Below are positions 48,723-60,485 of a stretch of 64,000 bases of DNA, one piece after another. The translations under genes were made by a program, and so were the position numbers. Each line of letters starts with the position of its first letter. Position 1 is the first letter of the stretch. The notes under the pieces are model-generated. The model searched no databases. It worked only from the letters and a program-made list of their open reading frames with translations, and was not told where the DNA came from. Source of the stretch: Polytrichum commune (lineage: Eukaryota; Streptophyta; Polytrichopsida; Polytrichales; Polytrichaceae); NCBI GenBank assembly GCA_950295325.1, contig OX485803.1, forward strand, positions 21,576,001-21,640,000, in the 5' to 3' direction.

Positions 48723-49717
48723 GTTTCTAGTTAACATTAGTTGCTCTCTAAAATGTATTGAAAAAATACATAATTAACTATATCTATTTTGGCAGTTGTT
48801 AAATATTTATTTTTAAAATTTTGGATGATAAATGAGCACGGGTAGATCACTCCATTGTCAAGTTGAACACCACGTGCGACCAAAAAAATCTTCTTTTGGT
48901 AAGTTGCACCACCAAAATGGGTCAAAATTTTATCAAATTTTTTTCATGAGTAGATATACATGAGTAGATGTACATAGTCAAAAGTGGTAACTAAATTTGA
49001 TGATTTGTTTTTTTCATAAAACATACCATTTCTAACTAGAATGACACAAAATTGAACTAAAACAATTACTAAAAAAAACAAAGATGACTAAAAATTTCTA
49101 AAAAGTATACAAAAGATACTATCAATGGTTATATATATGTAGAAAAAAGATCATAAATTTTAAAATTATTTATGGCATGTAATACAGGGGTAGCAAACTT
49201 TGTCCACACGTGGTGTCAACTTGACAATGAAGTGACCTCCCCGTGTAAATGAGTAGCTTTAGCCCTTGACCCGCATTTGAGAAGAAGGTGCACAAAATCC
49301 AAGAAATGTTTGGTTATAGGTACAGTAAATAGCCATGCATTGGCATGAGCAAAATTGGCAGCTATTGTTGTAGTCTTTTATAATAAATGACAGAGCCTCA
49401 CGGTTCTACCGTTTTCTTGTTGCTTTTTATTTTGTTTTGGAGCAACCTTTTATTTAGGAGCGGCTCTTTTTTTGGAAGACCCTATAATCTTACAATCCCC
49501 TTGTCCATGAACATCCCTTTCTTTTAGTATTTTCTCTGTAATTTGAGTCGAACAGGGTTGAAATGCTCCATAAGAATTTGGAACCAAATTTTTTTTTCCG
49601 TCCCCATTAGATTCAGCTAGCTACAATAGTAAGGGTCTTGAGAGAAATCGTCCACCTTCCCTACCTATGAAAAAATGAGAGAGCCAAGATCTACCAAAAA
49701 AAAAACAAGAGCGCTCC

Positions 49718-49719
<2 letters not shown>

Positions 49720-49751
<32 letters not shown>
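49720..49751. repeat. GA dinucleotide microsatellite
   Basis: About 15 uninterrupted GA units, roughly 850 bp upstream of the RDR start codon. Confidence 0.9.
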
Positions 49752-49754
<3 letters not shown>

Positions 49755-50595
49755 CGCTTTATTCCCCGCCCAAAAACAACCCCCCAATCTAACGGCCAAG
49801 ATCTTGTTAGTTTTTTTAAAAAAAATTTTATGGAAAAAAATTGATGGCCTCTCAACCATAGTTTGGGTTTCCATTCCTGTATGACCCAAACTTCCTTTGA
49901 GGATATGTCACCTTGGTCAAAAAGTTATGTCATGGAGGCATTTTTGGAGAGTGACAACGTTTGGACTTTGACCTCTAGTGTGAAGCAAGCTCAAATATTA
50001 ATTGAGCTCCCAACCTCCCACTGTTATATTCCGAGTGCCCACATGGCTGCTGAGTAAGGTTCTGTGAGAGAGAGTATCCGAATTAGTGCTTTAAAATTCC
50101 CAATTATTTGGGAACATTTGAATGCTTCTGGTTCTCTTCATCACCTTCAATGGATGAATGAAATAAGGTATCTAAAGGACGCAATGTCTTTCTCCGCAAT
50201 TCCACACTCTCTTCCTGTTCTTGTTCTGTTCTACTTCTTGTTCCTCCGCCTTCGTCTCCCTCTTGCTCTAATTTCCGCTCTTACGAGCTCTCGCATTGCA
50301 ACCTTGGATGCATCAATTCGTTCGGATCCATGCGCGCGTCTGAGGCTATTGCGTGGAGTGGTCGTAGAAGGGCAAGCGAATGCAATTGAGAAGTCTACAC
50401 TCCAAGTTCGAGGCGCATTTTTGTCTTGGGATGCGATCGAAGTGTCAGAACAACGATGGGGATCGGGAGAAGTAGTTTGGATTTCGGGAAGGGGAAGAAG
50501 AGTATTGAAAGATATTTTATCAGACAATTTTGCGCCGGACATTACAAGCCTGTGGAGTGGTTGTGAGCAGGTGGTTTTTTACGGTGGTTTCAGAG

Positions 50596-53500
50596 ATGGG
50601 ACCGCGTAGGGTCCATGTGGGGAGAATTCCCCATTCAACCACAGCTACTGAGCTGATTGAGTGTTTGGAAAGAGCAGTGGGGAAAGGCACCGTGAAGACT
50701 GTGAACATTCACACGAATCAGCAAACTATCCAGTCGAAGGGGTTTGGGTTTGTGACTTTTAATAATGAACAAGCGGCGGAAAGAGCTGCTATGTTGGGGG
50801 AAAATGGCCACCTAGTTCTACTTAACAATGTTCTCAGAGTGTCCCTGACTGACCATTCGATTGTTCACAGGCCTAATCACACTCTGTCTACATCGGAGAA
50901 TGTAAGCACGTACTGCTAACATCTGTACTTTCTTCTCTTGCGAAATTCTCACGAAATCATCAACCTTTGTTGTGCCGATAAAAATAGAACTAGGACATCT
51001 GCATGCATGAACTACATCTGGATGCGTGCAAAGCACATGTGATTATCACAATTACGTTGTTGTGAGGGAGAGACATATTGATTGTTGAAACAGAGGAGTC
51101 CTGCATATTTGGTAAAGCTCTTGCACATATAGTCTAGGTTGGAGGTGGTAACTTTCTGTGTGGGCGCTTCGAACAGGAAACTGCATTCCTGAACCACATG
51201 TGGATGCGTGCGTAACATCTGTGATCATCATAATTATGTTGTTTTGAGGGAGGCATATTGATTGTTCAAAGAACGGAGTCCTGCATAATTGGTAAACCTC
51301 TTGCAAATAGTTGATGCATATGATCTAGGTCGGAGGTGGTAATTTTCAGTGTGGGCACTTTGAACAGGGCAAACTGTACCTGAGCTGCCTCGTCTCTGAA
51401 GGAACAGCAAGCTGGCAGTGGTCATCAGCCTCCAATGTGTCAACGGAGTTTGACTTCACCAGCCGAAAGTTGCGTTTCACATTGCATGTTGGGAGCGATT
51501 TGGAGAAGCGAGAATACAAGCTGGAATGCGAGTTTGAAGAGATCAGTAGTGTCAGGCTTGTTGCAATACGGGAATTGCCTACAAGGGCCTTATCAGTACA
51601 GGTTAATCCCAATTCATCTGGTGTTTCAAGGGATCCTTCATTTTCGTTTTCTTCATGTTGGTAACATTTCTCCTCTCAAGAGTCTATCGTGTATTTCACA
51701 GGAATACTGTACCATTTTTCAGAGACTAGAGTTCAATCGATGGGTGGGAATGGCAATCACTCACCCAACGATCTTGAGCCATCAGTGGAGCTACAAAATT
51801 TCGTCTGTAATTCTTCTTCATTTGTTTCAAACGCTCAATAAAGCCCAGGATGTTGGAAAGCGCTGGAAGATAAAAGACGCTGTAAAAGGTAATCAGTCAT
51901 TTTAGGTGCCCAGCTGCAGTTCAATCGAATGCACTGGACGCCATTCTTTTGCAAACAGCGATTGGTTCCCAAGGAAGCCCTTGCTTTGGTTAAAATTCTG
52001 TGAGGATGGACATGGTGTAGGATTCTTTTACATCAAGATAAACAATTGCTGTCCTCAATATCAATGTTATGCATCTGTGGTAAGCATGGAGTTCCATACA
52101 ACTTCTCTCCCTCGTGGTAATTGTTTATCTTATAATATCCATGTCATGTGCTTCGACACTGTGGCCTCAACCTAGACTCTTATGTGAATGTGCACTTTCT
52201 AAATGCTTTTAGTGTCACCTGGTACTGATGCCTTTCTGTTCACAGCTGAGAAGCCCACCTCACATTTACCTGCACAAAGCGATGAAGGGAAGGATCAGAG
52301 ACGTGGTAGCAGAAATGTTTTCAATTGTCACAGCCATTGATCCTTTCTACATTCAGACAGAGGAGGAGGAGGAGCTGTGGGTACGTGCGACTGACTTCAC
52401 ACCAAAGAACAGCATTGGCCAGTGCTTGGTCTACATATTGGAGCTCCCAAGTACGACGGCTGCTACTGACTTGAACGATCTTTTCAAAAAACTGGCAGAT
52501 TATGAGCTAGCAAGTTATCCACCTTTGATCCAGGAGTTAATCCTACAGAAAGGAGCTTCTTTCGCTACATCCCAGATCCTTGTTCCAATAGTGCATACCC
52601 CTCCTGGCATTACTGTCAATTTTGAACTTATGTACAAAGTGAACCAGCTGGTGCAAACCTCCAAATTGAGTGGACCGACCCTAGACCACTCCTTCTATAA
52701 TTTGCTACAATCCCATGTGACACCCTTGGAGCATATGAAGCTGATACTGGACAAGATAGGCCAGTCGGCAGATCTGTGTTTGGAGCCTGCAAAATATGTA
52801 AAGGCAGAACTGGAGAAATTACAAGAGTCAGACTCAGGTGCAACATACTCCATCAAACTTGCAGAAGGCTTGATTTGGGTGCGACGGGTTCTTGTTACTC
52901 CTACAAGGCTCTACTGTATGGGACCAGAGGTTGACACCTCCAATCGTGTCACAAGACATTTTGTGAACCACTTGGATAGATTTCTACGAGTATCCTTTGT
53001 TGATGAGAATAAGGAGCCAATGCTTTCCACTGTACTTTCTGTTCCTACAAAAGGGGGAGCTCAGGCTGGCATAGAGGCTGAGAGATCAGAAGTGTATGGC
53101 AGGATCTTGAAAGTTCTGAAAGAGGGACTAACAATAGGCAGCCAAAAATATGAGTTTCTTGCATTTTCTTCAAGTCAGTTGAGGGAGCAGTCTGTCTGGA
53201 TGTTTTCCTCAGATGGTTCTCTGACAGCTGACAGCATCAGGGCATGGATGGGAGATTTCCTCAACTTTCGTAATGTGGCCAAGTGTGCAGCCCGTATGGG
53301 CCAGTGCTTTTCATCATCAACACCCACCCTGGAAGTACAACCCCATGAAGTTGAAGAGATTCCAGATGTTGAGAGAGAGGATGAGTTTGGCTTATCAACA
53401 TATTGTTTCTCAGACGGGATTGGAAAAATATCAAAAGAGTTTGCTGGAGAAGTTGCAAAGAAGTGCAGGGTGGACAAGCTACAGACAGGAATTATACCTT

Positions 53501-56401
53501 CTGCTTATCAAATACGCTATGGAGGATATAAAGGCGTAGTGGCAGTAGATCCAAATTCACGTTTCAAGCTCTCACTCCGGCCTAGTATGAGAAAGTTCGC
53601 ATCAAAACATGTTGGTCTTGATGTTCTGAACACATCACGATTCTTGCCTTCATACCTTAATAGGCAAATCATATCTCTATTATCTACACTAGGAGTAAAT
53701 GACAAAATGTTTGAGCAGATGCAATCTCGTGTTGTCTCAGAGCTGGATGACATGCTGAAGGATCCTGACGTTGCATTGGAGGTCTTACAGGTAGAAAATC
53801 CTCTATTCTTTAATTATGCACATGATCATACTCAGGATTGAATGTTTTCTTCCTTCAGATATATCAGGCAATGTTTCCAATTTAGTAAGTCTGAGGAGCC
53901 TTGAGCATTGCTAATAAAGGATAATGGGTGTAACACCAAGTTTATCTGGGGCTCCGGCATGGTATACTGATAATTCGTTGAATGGCATCTAGGATGTGAG
54001 GCTGCAACATTCTTGATCACCTAGTGCTTCCATCATCTAGCAAACAGGTAGAAGATGTAATTTGTTTCCCTTGTGGATGTTAACTTAAAGTGATATACTT
54101 TGGCATCAAACAGCTAGTTATTTGGTCCATTCTATTGTGGCACACCCATTAACCACAAGCACATTGCAGTTTATAATTGCATATGTTTTTTAGTTTTGCT
54201 CTATTCACACCTGTTAAACCAACCAATCAACCACCCAATGACTGACCCTGGCACTGTTTTATGCAAGTTATGTTGGTCTCTTCTTGGTTTTATTTGTTAA
54301 CTTAATGGAAACTTTTTACCTTGCAATGTTGAAGGTTAATCATTCAGGAGATTCGCATGTAAGGCTGACAGCATTGTTAGCAGCTGGCTATCATCCTCAA
54401 AGAGAGCCATATGTGAGACTCCTGCTCCAGACCTTCCGAGCATCCCAGTTACTTGATTTGCGTAAACGCACCCGGATCCTTGTTCCCAAGGGGAGAGTGC
54501 TGATGGGTTGCCTTGACGAAGAAAAGAAACTTTCTTATGGTGAAATTTTCTTGCAAGTGACACCAGCTGCGGGCAATAGAAAACGGGTGGATGATGGGTT
54601 ATCCTCCTTTCAAAACCATCCAGTCACTCCGAAGGACAATGGAATGGTAGCTCATGTGGTGACAGGTTGGGTGGTGGTTGCAAAAAATCCGTGTTTGCAC
54701 CCAGGTGATATTCGAAGATTGAAAGCTGTTGATGTCCCTGGTTTGCGGCACATGGTTGACTGCCTAGTATTTCCTCAACATGGTCACAGGTGGAATCATG
54801 ACCGCTTCTTTGCTGCTTTCATTTGCTCAGCATCAAATTCAGTAGCACACGTCTTGTTTTTCCTCCAACATGATTGTAGATTTGAATATGTTTGGGAACA
54901 GGTTAGAAAATCTAGGAATGTTTGGTGCAACCTCTGACATAACTTGATTAGATCATGCTGCAGAGATCCTTGGAAGGGGATGATCTGAAGTCTTGAATTG
55001 TGCTAGCTCTTCAGGTGTTTTGAGGACTCACGTTTCGCTTAGGTTCAACTCTTGATGCTTGTTCATGAGATTCTTGTATTATATTTACAGTTTATTCTGA
55101 AATTTTAGTCTGGTTCTGATTTGTGAGTCATGTACAACTACCACTTGAGCTTCCTCATGAACATTTTGGATTTTTGACTTGTGAAAATTTGCATGATGGA
55201 AATTTCAAAAGTATCCTCATTCAAAGTAATGTGAAATGTGCAGACCACACCCGAATGAGTGCTCAGGCAGTGACTTAGACGGAGATCTCTACTTTGTGAG
55301 CTGGGATGGCATGCTCATTCCACCTGCTGTTGATGAACCTATGGACTACTGCTCTCCGGGAGCTGTGAAGCTCGATCATGATGTCAGAATTGAGGCAAGC
55401 CATTGCATTGCATTTACACAAACAGTAATAGTTCACAATCTTGCACTCAAGGTGGAGAGGCAATTGGAATTGTGGTTTAGTTTTTGTGGATATCATTTGA
55501 TTGTGGATTCTCTTTTGTGCAGGAGATTCAAGAATTCTTTGTAAAGTATATGGTCAATGACAGTCTGGGTTTAATTTCCAATGCGCATGTAGTTCATGCT
55601 GACAGTGAGCCAGAGATGGCGCGCAGTGCAAAGTGTCAGGAGCTTGCCAAGCTTGTGTCTATTGCTGTTGATTTTCCAAAGACTGGGGTACCTGCTGTCA
55701 TACCCCAGAATTTACGACCCAAGTGTTACCCAGATTTTATGGAGAAGGGTGATAAAACGACATATCAATCAGAACGAGTTTTAGGGAAGCTTTTCCGATT
55801 AGTGAAGGAGGCATCTAATCAGAAGTTGCCAACTCAGGTAACTAAGGAAGAAATGATACAGGCTTTTGACAAAGACCTGACTGTGGAAGGCTTTGAAGAC
55901 TATTTAGATAAAGCTAAGTTTCACAAGAACATGTATGACAGGAAGCTGATTGGATTGATGAATCAATATGGTGTTGAAACTGAGGCTGAGGCAGTTACTG
56001 GAAACATCCTGACATTGGCAAGGCAGCATCAAAAAAAGAAAGGGGATGTCATTGAGAGGATTCGAGATGCAGTAAGCTCTTTGATTGACGAGGCTCGTCT
56101 ATGGTTTGAAACCAACATTGATGAACACAATGGAAGTGAAGATGATATGTATGCTAAGGCATCAGCTTGGTACCATGTTACGTACCACCTAGACCATTTC
56201 CAGCCTTTTGAATCTGGAAAACGTGAGGTACACTTATTGAGTTTCCCTTGGGCCATTCATGAGGTACTGCTACAGATTAAAGAAGCTGGTGGTCGCCCAC
56301 AAGAAAAGAAAAGGAAACCAATGTCAAACGGTAACACTAACAAAAAGCCAATTGTACTACAGGGTGTCATGGACACTGACATAGGTGGTCCCCTTGGATA
56401 A
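50596..56401 (+). CDS. RDR: RNA-dependent RNA polymerase, RDR1/RDR2 type
   Basis: Copies single-stranded RNA into double-stranded RNA that Dicer-like enzymes cut into small RNAs for silencing. Six exons (50596-50901, 51350-51601, 52246-53790, 54335-54789, 55244-55394, 55523-56401) join in phase to 1,195 residues. An N-terminal RRM-like domain has RNP1 KGFGFVTF at 48-55. WVRATDFTP, WVRRVLVTPTRLYCMGPE, YEFLAFSSSQLREQSVWMF, CAARMGQCFSSS and DGIGKIS...QIRYGGYKGVVAVD follow. The catalytic DLDGD is at 863-867 in ECSGSDLDGDLYF. The C-terminal SAWYHVTYH and LLSFPWAIHEVLLQIK are typical of the RDR1/RDR2 clade, which I cannot subdivide without a tree. Intron 5 appears to be GC-AG. Intron 1 holds a partial duplicate of exon 2. 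The ATG at 50596 is chosen because it opens the RRM directly. Confidence 0.93.
51005..51400 (+). repeat. Intronic tandem duplication including the start of RDR exon 2
   Basis: Two direct units about 182 bp apart (51,011 and 51,193 onward) share GGATGCGTGC, CATATTGATTGTT, GGAGTCCTGCATA, TTGGTAAA and GGAGGTGGTAA. The second unit runs into the true acceptor TTTTCAG|TGTGGGCACTTTGAAC. The first has CTTTCTGTGTGGGCGCTTCG followed by AACAGG, a copy of the exon start whose acceptor AG has become TG. Confidence 0.8.
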
Positions 56402-59400
56402 CCTCAGGCAAACTGTGCAGTTGAAAACTGCAACAGTGCAACAACGCTTTGCAGTCACCGTTCTAAAGTTCCAAAAGCAGTCGACTGTCAATGGCAGCAT
56501 GTTTAGTGGACAGTGCAGGACTAGCCCAGGACATTACTTCATATGCATGGGTACAACAGGCCAAGTTGGCACATGGTGTATACATACTTGTTTAAGGAGC
56601 AGTTAACCCAGCCAAGTGGCACCCCAGCCAAGTGGCACCAGGTGACGACCTCCAGGAGACAAGCTAAGCCAACTTGGGTTGTCACAGAGAACGACTCAGT
56701 CAGTGGACAAATGATAATCGCATCTTTGACATACTATTGTCTGTTTCTACATCAAAACAACATGCCAGGCCAAGCCTGATTTGTGCCATTCATGCAAGTT
56801 GAAGGTGAAAATGGGCAAACCCTTTATAGCCCAGAGATTTCTTTTGAAGCAGTTTTGACCCTCGGACTTAGCATCAGAGGTCTCCACTAGGGGTTCATAT
56901 GGGTTAGGTTCTTACTGGGACCCCTTACATGAATGGGGCGCGGATCCTAAGCCTCTATGCCAAAGGCTGCACAGCATAGTTCTAGAATGAACCTCAAGTT
57001 CTGGTTCTTAATTTTGCACTCTTTAACTAACACCAGGATTTAGAAGTAAGAATATGCAGGATGTATTGGAGTTAGTAAAAAGCTCGGAGGTGAGCCCAGG
57101 TGAGAAGGAAGAGTTAATTTTGATGCAGTCATCACTGTCACATGTCACGTGTTATTAGACTTGTTTGAATATTCTTGATGTGTATGAATTGATGTAAATG
57201 TCAGAAGGTTCAAGAAGATAATTTAAGGCGACATAAGAATGCACACAGGAGAAAAACCAGATCATGGGTACCTAACTGACACAAGGGACATGCTTGGAAA
57301 GGTCTTTTTAATTCACTTGATTATGTCATCAACCAAATTGTTCACTCTGTTGCTTAATTCTGTATACAGGTTCTTTTTTGTGTGATCAGATGAATAATAA
57401 TACAATTATGAGTTTTAGTAATTTGTAATAATTCTCTTACAAAGTAGTCACTCGTCAATTAGATATGTGATATTTTAATATCAATGTATTGATAATATAT
57501 ATATATATATATATACTTCAATTTACTTAAATTATGTATACATATATTTTTACATATGTAAAAGATATATCATAATGGTGTACATTGTAATATGTGTATA
57601 TAATGATGTACATATGTATATAGCTCAATGGTAATTATTCATGATTCACAAACCAGAACCGGATCAAATTTTAGATTACATTGCAAATATAATACAAGAA
57701 TCTCATGAACAAGCAATTCAGAATTAACTGACATTTAAGTATATTTGGACAAACCACTTGTCCAAAAACATAAGGGATGTGCACTTGTGGGGACAAAAAT
57801 ATGAAACGACAATAGCAAAAGCAACAACACAATCACGATTTTGAATGTTTGTATTCCATCCTTGCTAGCCACCATATTTGTGTCTATTGTACATCATGTT
57901 GGTAGTTGAAATTATCCGAAATTCATGAATAACTTCAAATAAACTTAAATCCTAGTTGTTGAACGTAAGAGAAACACAATTCCCATTTGGAAAGAGACCA
58001 CCATCTAGCTGCTTAGTAATGTTATGTCTTTCACAATGAGGAGGAACATGTTTGGAAAGGGAGCATCTTGAGGATTCCATTGATTTGATGTGTTTCAATT
58101 AGAAAAGGTTTGCACTTTCAAATGTGATTTTTAGAATCAAATAGAAGCATTTTTTATAATTCAAAAAATAGTGTTCACCATCCAAACCGCCTAGGTGTTG
58201 AAATATCATTTCTAGAAACATTTATAGAACTTCTTAGAATTTATAGTCTCCAAAATGCTTATAATGTGAAACTAGGCTCCAAATAGTGCTTCTTAACCCC
58301 TAAAGCATTGTATATGAGTAACTTTTGTTTACTTTAAGGAGTGCAACCTCTAAACTAAAACCCTACATAAATAAGAATTTGTATTTAAAGCTTTAGCCAC
58401 AATTTCAACGTGATTGGGCCATATTTAGATTGAAGCATCCCTAGAATTTGGTTTGTATTTTGGGCAATCAAATTTCAATTCTCTTGACGGTGTAGAGTCT
58501 ACAAACTAGGTCTTTTGCTCAATCCCAACAGCCAAGGTGCATCATAACTTAACGTAAACATCTTGTGAAAGAAGTATCTTCAATAAAGGTTTAAAAATTG
58601 ATGATTTGGCCCTTTGACCAGAATTCAACCACTTTGTGGTTGCCCAAGTATGGAAGGGTTAAAAATGGTTTAGCAACTTCAAACCATGTTCCAAAGCTAG
58701 TGACCCTTGTGAGTGCTACAAATAATCTCCCCGAGCTACAAATTGTCACCCCAAACTTATAAATCTATGGCATGATAAGATTTCATCAATGGACATCTTA
58801 TGTAAATTATAATGTACTTGCTTGGACCCATGTTGTCTAGGCCAATTATACCAATGCAGTCTTGGCATGTTACACCTATGGATATGAACTAATTGTGGTC
58901 ACATCACTTTAATGTGGTCCCTGGAACTTTCTGAAACATTTGGGTAAGGGTGAGACGATGACCTCAGTATCACCACCACCACATTGTTCATAACAGCAGA
59001 GAATTGACATTGTGAGGTTCATCAAACTATTTGGCCTACAGTTTTTGAGGCCTGTGAGGTGACAAAAGCGTCATTTGGAAGACATGAAATCATGTTACAA
59101 ATGATGGTATTTTTATTTTGTTTTGAAACTCTAGATTTGGGTGCAAAAGAAGCGTTGAAACCTAAAGATAATATAGATTTGAATGCACAAAAAGCCCAAA
59201 TCCTTAGATATAGGACTTCAATTTTTAAAATAAATGATTGCAGACTAATAGAGAAGGACTATATTTTCCCTGCACGCATCATAGAATTGAACGCACAAGC
59301 AACAATTAAGCAGTGCCACAAAACCTACACATCTTTAGAGAGATTTGAATGCGATGGCTGACAACTTGTACAGAATAGTGTTGTTGCTTAGCTACTGTGC

Positions 59401-60485
59401 ATAGGTAGATGTGATTCTTGCAAACCACCAATGCCAGGAACTGCTCTACTTGATTCCCAGCAAATATGTACCCACCGCTTTAGAATGTAGTGGGAGGCAC
59501 TAATTGGAGATTAGCACCGGAGGATTGCTTTAAGGCATGGCCCCCACCTGGGAAATAGAGAGATGGTGGGCTGATTGCTTGGCCAGTGTGAAACTGGTAT
59601 TTGTGTATTGTGTAACTTATCTTACAATATTTCTAAGCCACTGTTTAGTGTGACATTTAGAATATTGACTTATTTTCATATATCACTGCCAATTGTCTAG
59701 GTGCCTGTTGACAAAACAGCATACCCAACGTCCATGATTTGGGTGCCAAATTTCATCTTTGTGAGCTTGGAGGTCCAGAGATAGGTGTATGATGTTTTTG
59801 CAAAAAAGCTCGATGTTTTCGCATTAGTGTTGGATGTGCAGCAGGTGGTACCTAGTAATATACAAACTATTAAGCTTCACAATCCACCATCCGTGTTGCA
59901 GAATAAATGGGTCTCTAGAAAGGAATGAACCTTTGCTTCTTCTCCTGGGAGAGACTAAACCTGCCCAAGGAACTTCCTGAGAAGAGGACAACAAGCATGT
60001 CCAACACGGATTGAAGTGGATAGAAGCAGGGTTCTGCAACACAGACACCATATCAGATGGCCAGAGCTGCACAGGAAGAAGTGAGAACATGTGTATATCA
60101 CTCAATAGAAATGTGAAAGAAGGGAAAATCAATATGAAAGATCATCAGGTGCACAGGTCTGGATATCTCAAACATGAATAAAGAGTCACTTAAAATATCC
60201 AAGGAGAGATGCATAGAACTAGTGAACAAAGCCCCTTCAAGTGCAACCTGAACCATCACCCAAGTTAAGACATCTTGCTCAGAGAAACATTGTCAGTGTG
60301 TTACCTGCTTCGGTTGAGAATTGAATGTGACTGCCAGTTTGACAGCTTCCTTTAAATAATGTGCGCGTAGAGTACACAGAAGCGCAGAATATGTGACCTA
60401 AACTGAACAACGCTTGAAGACCCACACCACACAACCTGATTCCACTTGAGAGACTAACTCTAACATATTACAGGATCTCAATGAT
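56402..60485. other. Intergenic region between RDR and LepA
   Basis: It holds the 3' flanks of two convergent genes, a short CAGCCAAGTGGCACC doublet at 56,608-56,640 and a TA-rich tract at 57,494-57,514. An open stretch of 100 codons at 59,059-59,361 shows no motif and is not called. Confidence 0.45.

Larger units (their letters stand above)
45289..50040. other. Very AT-rich gene-poor region
   Basis: No supported gene. A fragment related to the copy A MITE lies at 45,656-45,800. A dispersed repeat is at 48,546-48,660, a (TA)n microsatellite at 48,697-48,722 and a (GA)n microsatellite at 49,720-49,751. Base composition is noticeably richer in A/T from about 46,400 to 49,600 than around the genes. 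Confidence 0.5.

Noticed and set aside
50064-50609. 181-codon open stretch upstream of and overlapping the RDR start
   Set aside because: It begins with GTG, has no motif and ends 14 bases into the RDR coding sequence. It is most likely leader sequence, although an ATG-initiated part of it could act as an upstream reading frame.
51435-51905. 156-codon open stretch across RDR exon 2 and intron 2
   Set aside because: It is out of frame with the RDR exon and lacks any family motif. The in-phase junction 51,601 to 52,246 accounts for the protein.
59059-59361. 100-codon plus-strand frame
   Set aside because: No motif, no homologous neighbour and ordinary composition for the AT-rich spacer.
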